Positions 9,190-18,486 of a stretch of 64,000 nucleotides of DNA are shown here, in pieces; the first letter of the stretch is position 1; every line of letters begins with the position of its first letter. The notes under the pieces were generated by a model, which had not been told where the DNA came from, ran no database searches, and saw only the letters and a program-made list of their open reading frames with translations. The DNA comes from Rhizobium sp. TH135 (GTDB taxonomy: Bacteria > Pseudomonadota > Alphaproteobacteria > Rhizobiales > Rhizobiaceae), in NCBI RefSeq assembly GCF_002855515.1, contig NZ_PKRP01000004.1:62001-126000 (forward strand), written 5' to 3'. Both the position numbers and the translations under genes were made by a program.

Positions 9190-9193
<4 letters not shown>
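8072..9193 (-). CDS. Iron-containing alcohol dehydrogenase
   Basis: A 373-residue group III dehydrogenase. [11 protein letters not shown] is the NAD(P)-binding motif; [10 protein letters not shown] follows. The metal ligands are seen in [21 protein letters not shown] and [18 protein letters not shown]. The start at 9193 overlaps the pdxA2 stop (ATGA, 9190-9193), so the gene is coupled to it; a longer upstream frame is the shadow of pdxA2. The enzyme should interconvert an alcohol and an aldehyde or ketone in the acid-sugar pathway. Relatives include maleylacetate reductases and lactaldehyde or 4-hydroxybutyrate dehydrogenases; I cannot choose between them. Confidence 0.85.
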
Positions 9194-10146
<953 letters not shown>

Positions 10147-10147
10147 G

Positions 10148-11338
10148 TCATTCTCCGTTTTCGGGACGATCCCAGCCGGGGGCGAGCCGGACATATTTGA
10201 TCGCGCGTCGGTAATAGGTATAGGCGATATGGAGCGATCCATCCTGGTCGGCCAGCAGCCACGGATAGGACATTTCCTTGTTTCGTCCATCGGTGGAATC
10301 GTTGGACAGGCAGGTTCCCGGGCCATCCTCGATCTGGATCCGCTTCGGGAATGTCAATCCGCCATCGCTCGAGATGCAAACCATGACAGGAGCTCGCGGC
10401 ACTCCCCAGATGGGGGCGCAGCCCCCAGTCGGGTCCGCCTCCGGCCTGTCGTCTTGCTCGCCGAGTTCGTCGTAGAGGGAGGTGCGACGGTCCGGGGAGG
10501 CCGCGGCGTTGACGGGATTGGAGATGACTGCAACACGCCCGTCGTCCAAAGCGATGGCCGCGATGGAGGAATTGTTGTTGGGCAGATCAGTAGCGACGGG
10601 CGTGCTCCAGCTCCGGCCAGCGTCGTGGCTCTCCGTCCGGTAGACGAAATCCGCCTGGCGACGGCGGAAAAATGCCGCCATCGTCATGTCGCCCAAAGAG
10701 ACCGGGGACATGTGCACGCAACCGATCGATTGGCTGAGTTCTTCCAGTCGCCAGGTTGCTCCGCCGTCTTCGCTGATGCCGACGGCGGCGGTGTCATGAC
10801 TGCCGTTCCACTTCTGGCCGGGGCGTGGGATGCAGCGGAAGATCGGCAGGAGCCAGGTCCCATCAGCGCGGACCGCGACCGGTGCGCGCACGAAGCTGCC
10901 GCGGGGCAAGTCGAGATAGCGGCCTTCGGTCGTCCTCAAGCGCGTCGCGTCCGCCGCGTCGGTGGTGATTTCGCTCATCCGGATCCGGCATTCGTCCTGA
11001 TTGCCCGAGGGCTGCGAGGTATGGAACAGGAGCAGGCGCCCATCGGGCGCCTGAAACAGCACGGGGTTTTGCTCGGAATGATCGGGGTCGGAGCTCAGCC
11101 GTTGCGGCGGACCCCAGACCGACGCACCCGCTGCAAGGACGGAAGCGTAGATGGAAATGTCCGACTTTCCTTCGAGCGATCCGCCAAACCATGCGCAAAT
11201 CAGACTGCCGTCTGCCTGTCTGTGCAGGAAGGATGCGTGGTTCTGCACCATCGGCGATGGAAGATAGGCCTCGGTCCGATCGGAATCCGACGTGGTGAGT
11301 ATGCCGGTCATGCGCCGGGCAATGTCATCAGGTGTCAT
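10148..11338 (-). CDS. Sialidase-family (BNR/Asp-box) protein, predicted cytoplasmic
   Basis: A 396-residue predicted beta-propeller with three clear Asp-box repeats: [16 protein letters not shown] and SSDGGLTF. An N-terminal FxxRxxDGSL-like element ([24 protein letters not shown]) resembles the BNR_2 family. It has no signal peptide, so it is probably cytoplasmic, unlike secreted sialidases. I set the start at 11338 because AGAGGAG lies just upstream and the AT-rich frame further upstream looks non-coding. It is the first gene of the operon with pdxA2 and the iron dehydrogenase, suggesting hydrolysis or lyase action on a small glycoside or acid rather than a glycan. Function not established. 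Confidence 0.75.
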   Translation of the reverse strand: MTPDDIARRMTGILTTSDSDRTEAYLPSPMVQNHASFLHRQADGSLICAWFGGSLEGKSDISIYASVLAAGASVWGPPQRLSSDPDHSEQNPVLFQAPDGRLLLFHTSQPSGNQDECRIRMSEITTDAADATRLRTTEGRYLDLPRGSFVRAPVAVRADGTWLLPIFRCIPRPGQKWNGSHDTAAVGISEDGGATWRLEELSQSIGCVHMSPVSLGDMTMAAFFRRRQADFVYRTESHDAGRSWSTPVATDLPNNNSSIAAIALDDGRVAVISNPVNAAASPDRRTSLYDELGEQDDRPEADPTGGCAPIWGVPRAPVMVCISSDGGLTFPKRIQIEDGPGTCLSNDSTDGRNKEMSYPWLLADQDGSLHIAYTYYRRAIKYVRLAPGWDRPENGE

Positions 11339-11370
11339 GGAGTGCTCCTCTTGTCTTCCGGAGTCGATCA

Positions 11371-11511
11371 TTTTTACAAAGTTGTCAAGTTTGTTTATGT
11401 TGTAATTCGGCAGATTCAGTTTTCTCTGTTTTCTTATACCGTTGAAATTATTTACATAAATTATGAGATTTGGAGGCGGCAAATTTTACATCGGGAAATC
11501 ATTTGACAAAG
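11371..11511. promoter_or_regulatory. AT-rich divergent promoter region of the Asp-box and EamA genes
   Basis: This strongly AT-rich stretch contrasts with its surroundings. TTGACA occurs on the minus strand (11383-11388) and on the plus strand (11503-11508), facing outward as -35 elements would; -10 matches are weak. acaaagttgt (11376-11385) is a short inverted repeat and could be a regulator site. Promoter assignment is tentative. Confidence 0.4.
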
Positions 11512-11570
11512 ATGGCCGGAAGTTGGATGTTTTGAGCATGCCGACGTGGAGGTCGGTCCGGGAGGATGGC

Positions 11571-12446
11571 ATGCATGCAGAAGGGAAAGGCGAGCGGGTT
11601 CCCGCCGCAGTGCTCTTTGCAGTTGGAGCGGCGGTCTTGGCTGCGTCCGATGCCGTCATCGTGCGCGCTCTCGATAGCGCCGTGCATCCCTTCGTGATTG
11701 CCTTCTTCCGCGCCTTGTTCGGTGCTGTCGTGCTCTTGCCCTTCGTTCTTGTGCGGCCAAAGGTGCTGCAATCAACGCATACGCTCGGGCAGCACGCCAT
11801 CAGGGCACTTTTCAAGCTTTTCGCGATGGTCGCCTTCTTTGCTGCCTTCAGCATGGGGCCGCTTGCGGACGTCACGGCCATTGCCTTCATGTCCCCGATC
11901 TTCGTCGTGCTTGGCGCCGCAGTTCTTCTTGGGGAGCGGCCCGGTCTTTCGATGCTCTTTGCGGTCGTCGTTGGCTTTTCCGGTGCCATGGTCATTGTCG
12001 GACCATCACCTTCGGGCTTCACGCTCGCAGTCGCGCTGGCTTTGGCGGGTGCACTTCTGCAGGCCGCAATCCAGCTGATCCTGAAGTCGATGTCACGCGG
12101 TGACACGACCTCGACCCTGGTGGTTTGGAATCTTCTTTTGACCGTGCCGATTTCGCTGGCGCTTGCCGTACCCTTCTTCGCCATGCCGGGAAACCGGGAG
12201 CTGGCGCTGCTGGCTCTTCAGGGCGTGGTCGGCACCAGCTGCATGGGGTTAATGACCCATGCCATGTCGCTTGCCCCGGCAAGCATCGTCGCGCCGGTCG
12301 ATTTCCTGCGGTTGCCCCTCGTGGCCGTCGGCGGATTTGCCCTGTTCAACGAAACCATCGCCCTGACCACCGTGGTCGGCGCTGTTCTGATCTGCCTCGC
12401 AGCGCTCATGGCTGCGCGCTCGCGAGGCGTGAAAGCTTCAAACTGA
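11571..12446 (+). CDS. EamA/DMT-family membrane transporter
   Basis: A 291-residue protein with about ten hydrophobic segments arranged as two EamA repeats (AVLFAVGAAVLAASDAVIVRAL in the first half, LVWNLLLTVPISLALAVPFFAMP in the second). The family moves metabolites, often as exporters. Start ATG 11571 follows GGGAGGA; the frame is open further upstream without a ribosome binding site. It is divergent from the Asp-box gene and 17 bp ahead of the ABC binding-protein gene, so it may share that operon. Substrate unknown. Confidence 0.85.
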   Translation: MHAEGKGERVPAAVLFAVGAAVLAASDAVIVRALDSAVHPFVIAFFRALFGAVVLLPFVLVRPKVLQSTHTLGQHAIRALFKLFAMVAFFAAFSMGPLADVTAIAFMSPIFVVLGAAVLLGERPGLSMLFAVVVGFSGAMVIVGPSPSGFTLAVALALAGALLQAAIQLILKSMSRGDTTSTLVVWNLLLTVPISLALAVPFFAMPGNRELALLALQGVVGTSCMGLMTHAMSLAPASIVAPVDFLRLPLVAVGGFALFNETIALTTVVGAVLICLAALMAARSRGVKASN

Positions 12447-12463
12447 ATTCATCTGGGAGGAGA

Positions 12464-13969
12464 ATGAAAATGAGAAAGACTGCATTGCTTTGTGCCCTCG
12501 TCATGGGCACGTCCTTGTCGCCAGTCCATGCCGGTTCCGGCGCGATCAAGGTCGTGTTGGCGGAGGAGGCCGATCTGCTCGAGCCTTGCATGGCGACGCG
12601 CTCGAATATCGGCCGCATCATCATGGAGAATGTCAGCGAAACGCTGACGGAGCTCGATGTGCGTGGCGGTACTGGTGTTCAACCGCGTCTCGCTGAGAAA
12701 TGGGAGCAGAATGCCGACGGCAGCTGGCGCTTCCATCTGCGTCAGGGCGTCAAGTTCTCCGACGGAACCGCCTTCGATGCCAAGGACGTCAAGCACAGCT
12801 TTGACCGCATCATGAGCGACAAGAACACCTGCGAATCCCGTCGTTACTTCGGCGGCATGACCGTCACGCCGACCGTCGTCGACGACTACACGGTTGATTT
12901 CAAGGCCGATCCGGTCCAGCCGATCCTGCCGCTGCTCCTCACGCTGGTCACCATCGTTCCGGAAGAAACGCCGCTCGAATTCGTTCGCGAACCGGTTGGC
13001 ACAGGACCTTACAAGCTTTCCAACTGGACGCCAGGCCAGCAGATCGTCCTGACGAGCCGCGACGACTACTGGGGTGCGAAGCCCGAGGTGACGGAAGCAA
13101 CCTACCTGTTCCGCGCTGACCCGGCGGTCCGCGCCGCCATGGTCCAGGCCGGCGAAGCCGATCTGTCGCCTTCGATCTCGCAGGTCGAGGCCACCAACCC
13201 GGCAACCGACTTCTCCTATCTCGACAGTGAAACCGTCTATCTGCGTGTCGACCACAACATCGAACCGCTGAACGACGTCCGCATTCGCCGGGCGTTGAAC
13301 GTCGCGGTTGACCGCCAGGCCTTCCTCGGCACATTGCTGCCGGACAGTGCACTGCTCGCAACGGCAATCGTGCCGCCGCCGACGCTCGGCTGGAACCCGG
13401 ACGTCAAGGTGCCGGCCTATGATCCCGAAGCAGCCAAGAAGCTGATCGAGGAGGCGAAGGCCGATGGCGTGAAGGTCGATACACCGATCACGATCATCGC
13501 CCGTTCCGCCAACTTCCCGAACGTCACTGAGATTATGGAAGCCATCCAGCAGCAGCTGCAGGAGGTGGGTTTCACGGTTGAGCTGAAGTTTGTCGAAGTC
13601 GCCGAGCATGAGCAGTATTACTCGAAGCCTTTCGCCGAGGGTCGCGGCCCGCAGCTGGTCGCTGCCATGCATGACAACTCGAAGGGGGATCCGTCCTTCT
13701 CGATGTTCTTCAAGTATGCGACCGAAGGCACGCAGTCCGGCTTCTCGGATCCGAAGGTCGATGACCTGATCAAGCGGGCCTCCGCCGCCGTTGGTGAGGA
13801 ACGCGCCAAGCTCTGGTCGGAAGCGATCGCCTATCTCCATGACGAAGTGGTGGCTGATGTGCTTCTCTTCCACATGGTCGGCTTCTCGCGTGTCTCCGAG
13901 CGTCTGGACTTCAAGCCGACGATGGCGACGAATTCCATGCTGCAGCTCTCCGAGATCAAGATCAAGTAA
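12464..13969 (+). CDS. Peptide/opine-type ABC transporter substrate-binding protein
   Basis: A 501-residue family 5 solute-binding protein. It starts MKMRKTALLCALVMGTSLSPVHAGS, a signal peptide probably cut after VHA, following GGGAGGAG. The body shows the SBP_bac_5 pattern (ETLTELDVRGGTGVQPRLAEKWEQNADGSWRFHLRQGVKFSDGTAFDAKDVKHSFDRI; later GTGPYKLSNWTPGQQIVLTSRDDYWG). Family members bind di- or oligopeptides, nickel, opines or glycosides. The permeases and ATPase follow at 14049-17502. The lyase at the operon end hints at a ligand other than a plain peptide. Confidence 0.92.
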   Translation: MKMRKTALLCALVMGTSLSPVHAGSGAIKVVLAEEADLLEPCMATRSNIGRIIMENVSETLTELDVRGGTGVQPRLAEKWEQNADGSWRFHLRQGVKFSDGTAFDAKDVKHSFDRIMSDKNTCESRRYFGGMTVTPTVVDDYTVDFKADPVQPILPLLLTLVTIVPEETPLEFVREPVGTGPYKLSNWTPGQQIVLTSRDDYWGAKPEVTEATYLFRADPAVRAAMVQAGEADLSPSISQVEATNPATDFSYLDSETVYLRVDHNIEPLNDVRIRRALNVAVDRQAFLGTLLPDSALLATAIVPPPTLGWNPDVKVPAYDPEAAKKLIEEAKADGVKVDTPITIIARSANFPNVTEIMEAIQQQLQEVGFTVELKFVEVAEHEQYYSKPFAEGRGPQLVAAMHDNSKGDPSFSMFFKYATEGTQSGFSDPKVDDLIKRASAAVGEERAKLWSEAIAYLHDEVVADVLLFHMVGFSRVSERLDFKPTMATNSMLQLSEIKIK

Positions 13970-13973
13970 TCGT

Positions 13974-14036
13974 CGGGCGGAGTTCGCCCGTACCAATGCA
14001 AGTCATGCGGCGGGATGATCCCGCCGCATCGTTTTC
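13974..14036 (+). terminator. Tandem hairpins between binding protein and permease genes
   Basis: Two stem-loops lie in the 79-bp gap. The first is cgggcg/cgcccg (13974-13979, 13985-13990). The second is a perfect 11-bp stem, atgcggcggga (14005-14015) and tcccgccgcat (14019-14029), with a 3-nt loop, followed by CGTTTTCTCC. The second looks like a partial terminator that raises binding-protein mRNA over permease mRNA. Confidence 0.7.
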
Positions 14037-14048
14037 TCCGAGGACGCC

Positions 14049-14963
14049 ATGCTGAGCTTCATCCGAAAACGCGCCGTGGCCAGTCTGATCTCCCTGATCG
14101 GGCTCGTGGTCATGGTCTTCTTCCTCTCCCGCCTGACCGGTGATCCGGCGGCCCTCTTCCTGCCGGTCGAAGCATCGGAAGAGATGAAGAACCAGTTCCG
14201 CGAGCTGCATGGCCTCAACGATCCCCTTCTGGTGCAGTTCGGCCGTTACGTCGGCGATGTCTTGACCGGCGATCTCGGCGAGTCCCTGCGCAAGGCGCGG
14301 CCGGCGCTCGACGTGGTCCTCGAAGCTTTCGTCTGGACGTTGTGGCTCGCCGTCATCACCATGAGCTTGGTGACCGCTGCCGCCATCGTTGTCGGCTCGC
14401 TCGCCGCATTCCGGGCCGGCGGCTTCTTCGACCGTTTCTCGTCCATCGTCTCGCTGGTAGGTGCCTCTGTTCCGGATTTCTGGCTGGCCATCGTCGCGAT
14501 CGTCATTTTTGCCGTGAACTTAGCCTGGCTACCAACCTCGGGTACCGGTACGATCTGGCACTGGATCTTGCCGATATCAGTGCTTTTTGTTCGCCCCTTC
14601 GGGATCATCGTTCAGGTCGTGCGTGGTTCGATGATCTCGGCGCTCTCGTCGGCCTATGTGAAGACGGCGCGGGCCAAGGGCGTGAAATCGACCCCGATCA
14701 TCTTCGTCCATGCGCTGCGCAACGCCATGTTGCCGGTGATCACCGTGATTGGCGACCAGGCAGCCAGCCTACTCAATGGTGCCGTCATCATCGAAACGAT
14801 CTTCGGCTTTCCGGGCGTCGGCAAGCTGATGATCGATTCCATCCTGCAGCGTGACTTCAACGTGGTGCTGGCGGCCATCCTCGTCACGGCGCTCGCCATC
14901 TTCCTCATGAACCTGCTGATCGATCTTGCCTATGCGCTTCTCGATCCCCGCATCCGGAATTGA
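14049..14963 (+). CDS. ABC transporter permease, DppB type
   Basis: A 304-residue inner-membrane protein with about six helices. The first helix (LISLIGLVVMVFFLSRLTGDPAALFLP) and the EAA-loop region (YVKTARAKGVKSTPIIFVHALRNAMLPVITVIGDQAASLLNGAVIIETIFGFPGVGKL) are typical of the DppB/OppB subunit. It pairs with the next gene to form the channel. The second permease starts 9 nt after its stop. Confidence 0.92.
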   Translation: MLSFIRKRAVASLISLIGLVVMVFFLSRLTGDPAALFLPVEASEEMKNQFRELHGLNDPLLVQFGRYVGDVLTGDLGESLRKARPALDVVLEAFVWTLWLAVITMSLVTAAAIVVGSLAAFRAGGFFDRFSSIVSLVGASVPDFWLAIVAIVIFAVNLAWLPTSGTGTIWHWILPISVLFVRPFGIIVQVVRGSMISALSSAYVKTARAKGVKSTPIIFVHALRNAMLPVITVIGDQAASLLNGAVIIETIFGFPGVGKLMIDSILQRDFNVVLAAILVTALAIFLMNLLIDLAYALLDPRIRN

Positions 14964-14972
14964 GGAGACGGC

Positions 14973-15890
14973 ATGTCCATCGAAGCAACCGCCATCATCG
15001 ACGAACCGCACTTCCTCAAGCGCATGTTCCGCATGTTGCTGGCCGACAAGTTTGCGCTTTGCGCCGCGATCTTTCTGCTCATCATTCTCCTGATGGCCGT
15101 GATCGGCCCAAGCTGGCTGGGCGACCTCGCCACCAAGCAAAATCTGCGCGGCCGCAATGCAGCGCCCTTTGATTTCGAGAGAGCATGGGTCTGGTGGATG
15201 GGCGCAGACGCGCTCGGCCGTCCGCTCTTGGCTCGCATCATTGTGGCTACCCAGAACACCGTGATGGTCGCGGCCGGTGCCGTGCTGATTTCGGCTGTCA
15301 TCGGAACGGTTCTCGGCCTGATCGCCGGCTTTTCCTCTCCGCGGGTCAGCCAGGTCATCATGCGGCTGGCTGACGTGATCATGTCCTTTCCGTCGCTGCT
15401 GATTGCGGTCATCGTGCTCTATATTCTCGGGTCCTCGATCTTGAACCTGATGATGGTGCTCGCGATCACCCGCATCCCTGTCTATCTGCGCACCACGCGG
15501 GCCGAAGTGCTCGAGATCCGCGAGCGGATGTTTGTCCAGGCAGCCCGTGTCATGGGTGCGTCGAGCAAGCGCATCCTCTTCCGGCACATCCTGCCGGTGG
15601 TCCTGCCGACGCTCACCACACTCGCCACCCTCGACTTTGCCTATGTCATGCTAGCCGAAAGTGCCTTGTCCTTCCTCGGCATCGGCATCCAGCCGCCTGA
15701 GATCACCTGGGGCCTGATGATCAGCCAGGGGCGGCAATATCTCACCAACGCCTGGTGGCTCTCGTTCTGGCCAGGGCTCGCGATCATCCTGACGACGATG
15801 TCGCTCAACCTGCTCTCCAACTGGCTGCGGATTGCGCTTGATCCGGTGCAGCGCTGGCGTCTGGAAATGAAAGGGGCCAAGAATGGCTGA
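14973..15890 (+). CDS. ABC transporter permease, DppC type
   Basis: A 305-residue inner-membrane protein with the DppC/OppC layout: one N-terminal helix, then MGADALGRPLLARIIVATQNTVMVA and the EAA loop MFVQAARVMGASSKRILFRHILPVVLPTLTTLATLDFAYVMLAESALSFLGIGIQPP. Its stop overlaps the ATPase start by 8 nt, indicating coupled translation. It forms the pore with the DppB-type subunit. Confidence 0.92.
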   Translation: MSIEATAIIDEPHFLKRMFRMLLADKFALCAAIFLLIILLMAVIGPSWLGDLATKQNLRGRNAAPFDFERAWVWWMGADALGRPLLARIIVATQNTVMVAAGAVLISAVIGTVLGLIAGFSSPRVSQVIMRLADVIMSFPSLLIAVIVLYILGSSILNLMMVLAITRIPVYLRTTRAEVLEIRERMFVQAARVMGASSKRILFRHILPVVLPTLTTLATLDFAYVMLAESALSFLGIGIQPPEITWGLMISQGRQYLTNAWWLSFWPGLAIILTTMSLNLLSNWLRIALDPVQRWRLEMKGAKNG

Positions 15891-17502
15891 CCATCTTCTC
15901 GAAGTCCGCAATCTCTCAGTCGAGTTCCACACAGCAGTCGGCGTGGTGAAAGCCGTGCGCGACATGTCCTACCATCTCGACCGCGGTGAGACGCTGGCGA
16001 TCCTTGGCGAAAGCGGGTCGGGCAAGTCGGTGTCGTCGTCGGCGATCATGAACCTGATCGACATGCCGCCCGGTCGCATCTCCTCGGGCGAAATCCTGCT
16101 CGACGGTATCGACCTCTTGACGATGCCGCTGGCGCAGCGACGCGAGATCAACGGTCGCAAGATTGCGATGATCTTCCAGGATCCTCTCAGCCATCTGAAC
16201 CCAGTCTATACCGTCGGCTGGCAGATCCGCGAGGCGCTGACCACGCACGGCACGGAAAGCACGAAAGCCCAGGCCGAGGCCCTTCGCCTTCTCGGGCGCG
16301 TCGGTATTCCCGACCCCGAACACGCCCTCGACAAATATCCGCACGAGTTTTCCGGCGGTCAGCGTCAGCGTGTGATGATCGCCATGGCGCTGGCCTTACG
16401 TCCCGATCTCCTGATCGCAGATGAACCGACGACCGCGCTTGATGTCACGGTGCAGGCCGAGGTGCTGGCGCTTCTCAAGGAGTTGCAGCGCGAGACCGGT
16501 ATGGCCGTCCTCATCATCACGCATGATCTCGGCGTCGTGGCCGAGATTGCGGATCGGGTGGTGGTGATGGAAAAGGGCGTGTTGGTCGAGGCCGGCACGG
16601 TGCGCGAGGTCTACAAGAATCCGCAGCATCCCTATACGACGAAGCTGATCGCGGCAGCGCCGGGCAAGGGCGACATGCATCAGCCGCTGAAGAGTGCCGA
16701 ACCCGTGCTGAGCGTGCGGGACGTGCGCAAGAACTATGGCGCCTTTGCCGCCTTGAAGGGCGTCTCCTTCGACCTGCTCGCCGGTGAGACGTTGGCCGTC
16801 GTCGGCGAAAGCGGTTCGGGAAAATCGACACTCGCCCGCATCCTGCTCAGGCTCGATGAGCCGGATTCCGGGTCGGCGCTGTGGAAGGGCAGGGACCTTT
16901 TCCAGCTGTCGCCCGCCGAACTCTACAAGCTGCGTCGCGATCTGCAGATGGTCTTCCAGGATCCGACACAGTCGCTCAATCCGCGCATGACCGTTTACCA
17001 GCTGATCTCCGAAGCCTGGGTCATCCATCCCGATATCCTGCCAAAGGCCAAGTGGCGCGAGCGGGTTGCCGAACTCTTGGCCCAGGTGGGGCTTGGACCG
17101 GAGCATATGGGGCGTTACCCGCACCAGTTCTCGGGCGGCCAGCGACAGCGCATCGCGATTGCCCGGGCGCTCGCGCTTGAGCCGCAACTGATCATCTGCG
17201 ATGAGGCGGTGTCCGCGCTCGACGTGTCGGTCCAGGCCCAGGTCATCGCGCTTCTCGACGGGTTGCGAAAGAAGATGGGCATCGCTTTCATCTTCATCGC
17301 CCATGACCTGCCGGTCGTGCGAGACTTCGCCGACCATGTGATGGTCATGCAGAAGGGCGAGGTCGTGGAACTCGGAACGGTCAGAGAGATCTTCGAGATG
17401 CCGAAACAAGCCTACACCCAGGCGCTGCTCGCCGCCGGACTCGATCCCGATCCCGACGTGCAGGCGCAGAACCGCGCCGCACGTCTTAGCCGCGCCTCCT
17501 AA
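15883..17502 (+). CDS. Fused DppD-DppF-type ABC transporter ATPase
   Basis: A 539-residue protein carrying two complete nucleotide-binding domains. Domain 1 (about 1-255) has Walker A GESGSGKS, signature FSGGQRQRV and Walker B LLIADEPT. Domain 2 (about 270-530) repeats [17 protein letters not shown] and [12 protein letters not shown]. Between them lies the family 5 transporter element after NPQHPYT. In many bacteria these are two proteins; the fusion is common in Rhizobiales. The second Walker B carries DEAVS in place of the usual DEPTS. It powers import through the two preceding permeases. Confidence 0.92.
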   Translation: MADHLLEVRNLSVEFHTAVGVVKAVRDMSYHLDRGETLAILGESGSGKSVSSSAIMNLIDMPPGRISSGEILLDGIDLLTMPLAQRREINGRKIAMIFQDPLSHLNPVYTVGWQIREALTTHGTESTKAQAEALRLLGRVGIPDPEHALDKYPHEFSGGQRQRVMIAMALALRPDLLIADEPTTALDVTVQAEVLALLKELQRETGMAVLIITHDLGVVAEIADRVVVMEKGVLVEAGTVREVYKNPQHPYTTKLIAAAPGKGDMHQPLKSAEPVLSVRDVRKNYGAFAALKGVSFDLLAGETLAVVGESGSGKSTLARILLRLDEPDSGSALWKGRDLFQLSPAELYKLRRDLQMVFQDPTQSLNPRMTVYQLISEAWVIHPDILPKAKWRERVAELLAQVGLGPEHMGRYPHQFSGGQRQRIAIARALALEPQLIICDEAVSALDVSVQAQVIALLDGLRKKMGIAFIFIAHDLPVVRDFADHVMVMQKGEVVELGTVREIFEMPKQAYTQALLAAGLDPDPDVQAQNRAARLSRAS

Positions 17503-17528
17503 GTCAGAAAATTCCGGAGAACATCGTC

Positions 17529-18422
17529 ATGTCGAAAAAGGCCTTCGTCGCGCTCGTCACCTGCTTCAACGAAGACGAAACGATCAATTACGAAGCCACC
17601 CGGGCCCAGGTGCGCCGCCAGGTGGCCGCCGGCAATAACATCATGTGCGCCGGCACCAATGGCGATTTCACCGCGCTCACTTTCGAGGAAAAGGTAAAGC
17701 TCGCGGAAGCCGTGGTCGACGAGGTCGACGGCAAGGTCGACGTGATCGTCAATGCCGGCATGCCGGCGACCTTCGAGACGATCAAGCTCGCGAAAGAGTT
17801 CGACCGGATCGGCGTCACCGCAATCGCCGTCATCACGCCCTTCTTCATCGCCTGCACCCAGGACGGCCTTGTCAGACACTTCTCGACGGTTGCGGATTCT
17901 GTGAAGACGCCGACCTATCTCTACGACATTCCGGCCCGCACCCAGAACCACATCGAACCGGAAACGGCCCGCAAGCTCGCAGCCCACGGCAACATCGCGG
18001 GCATCAAGGACTCTGGCGGTGCCAAGGAAACGCTAGAAGCCTATCTTGCGGTGTCCCGCGACATGCCCGGCTTCGATGTCTATTCTGGGCCGGACCATCT
18101 GGTGCTCTGGGCGTTGCAGAATGGCGCTGCCGGCTGCATTTCGGGGCTTGGCAATGCGCTTCCCGATGTGCTCGCAGGGATCCTGAAGGGCTACAATGGC
18201 GGTGATCTCGCAGAGGCCGAGCGTCAGCAGGCGATCTTCACGGCCTTCCGGACCGATCTCTACGCCCTTGGCTTTGCGCCTGCCATGGTCAAGCGGGCGC
18301 TCTTCCTCCAGGACAATTCGGTCGGCGCCAGCCGCCAACCGGCACTCTTGCCGGATCCAGAGCAGGACGCGAAGATCGCGGATATTCTTCGGCGATTTGG
18401 TCTCTCGGTCCAGTCGCACTAG
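17529..18422 (+). CDS. Dihydrodipicolinate synthase/N-acetylneuraminate lyase family protein
   Basis: A 297-residue class I aldolase-fold protein. CAGTNGDFTALTFEEKVKLAEAV corresponds to the GTTGE substrate-binding loop, with NGD in place of TGE. LYDIPART carries the catalytic Tyr, and IAGIKDSGG carries the Schiff-base Lys. It is the last gene of the ABC operon, 26 nt after the ATPase. The altered loop and the transporter context argue for a catabolic 2-keto-acid lyase or dehydratase rather than lysine biosynthesis. The sialidase-like protein at 10148 makes a sialic-acid-like substrate imaginable, but no other nan gene is present. Confidence 0.82.
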   Translation: MSKKAFVALVTCFNEDETINYEATRAQVRRQVAAGNNIMCAGTNGDFTALTFEEKVKLAEAVVDEVDGKVDVIVNAGMPATFETIKLAKEFDRIGVTAIAVITPFFIACTQDGLVRHFSTVADSVKTPTYLYDIPARTQNHIEPETARKLAAHGNIAGIKDSGGAKETLEAYLAVSRDMPGFDVYSGPDHLVLWALQNGAAGCISGLGNALPDVLAGILKGYNGGDLAEAERQQAIFTAFRTDLYALGFAPAMVKRALFLQDNSVGASRQPALLPDPEQDAKIADILRRFGLSVQSH

Positions 18423-18442
18423 AGCACGTCAGGTACCTTGGC

Positions 18443-18470
18443 GACCGCGGCTCTGATGGCATCCGCGGTC
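18443..18470. terminator. Possible terminator hairpin between converging genes
   Basis: gaccgcgg (18443-18450) and ccgcggtc (18463-18470) form an 8-bp stem with a 12-nt loop in the gap between the DHDPS-family gene and the aldehyde dehydrogenase gene. There is no adjacent T-run, so termination is uncertain. Confidence 0.35.
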
Positions 18471-18486
18471 ACAAAGGAGTTGATCT

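Noticed and set aside
10148..11338. A sialic acid degradation locus based on the sialidase-like gene and the DHDPS-family gene
   Set aside because: The sialidase-like protein lacks a signal peptide, the lyase loop is not NanA-like, and nanE, nanK and a sialic acid transporter are absent.
12449..13996. A 515-codon open frame on the minus strand
   Set aside because: Fully antisense to the family 5 binding-protein gene, with a low-complexity Arg/Asp/His-rich product and no recognisable domain.
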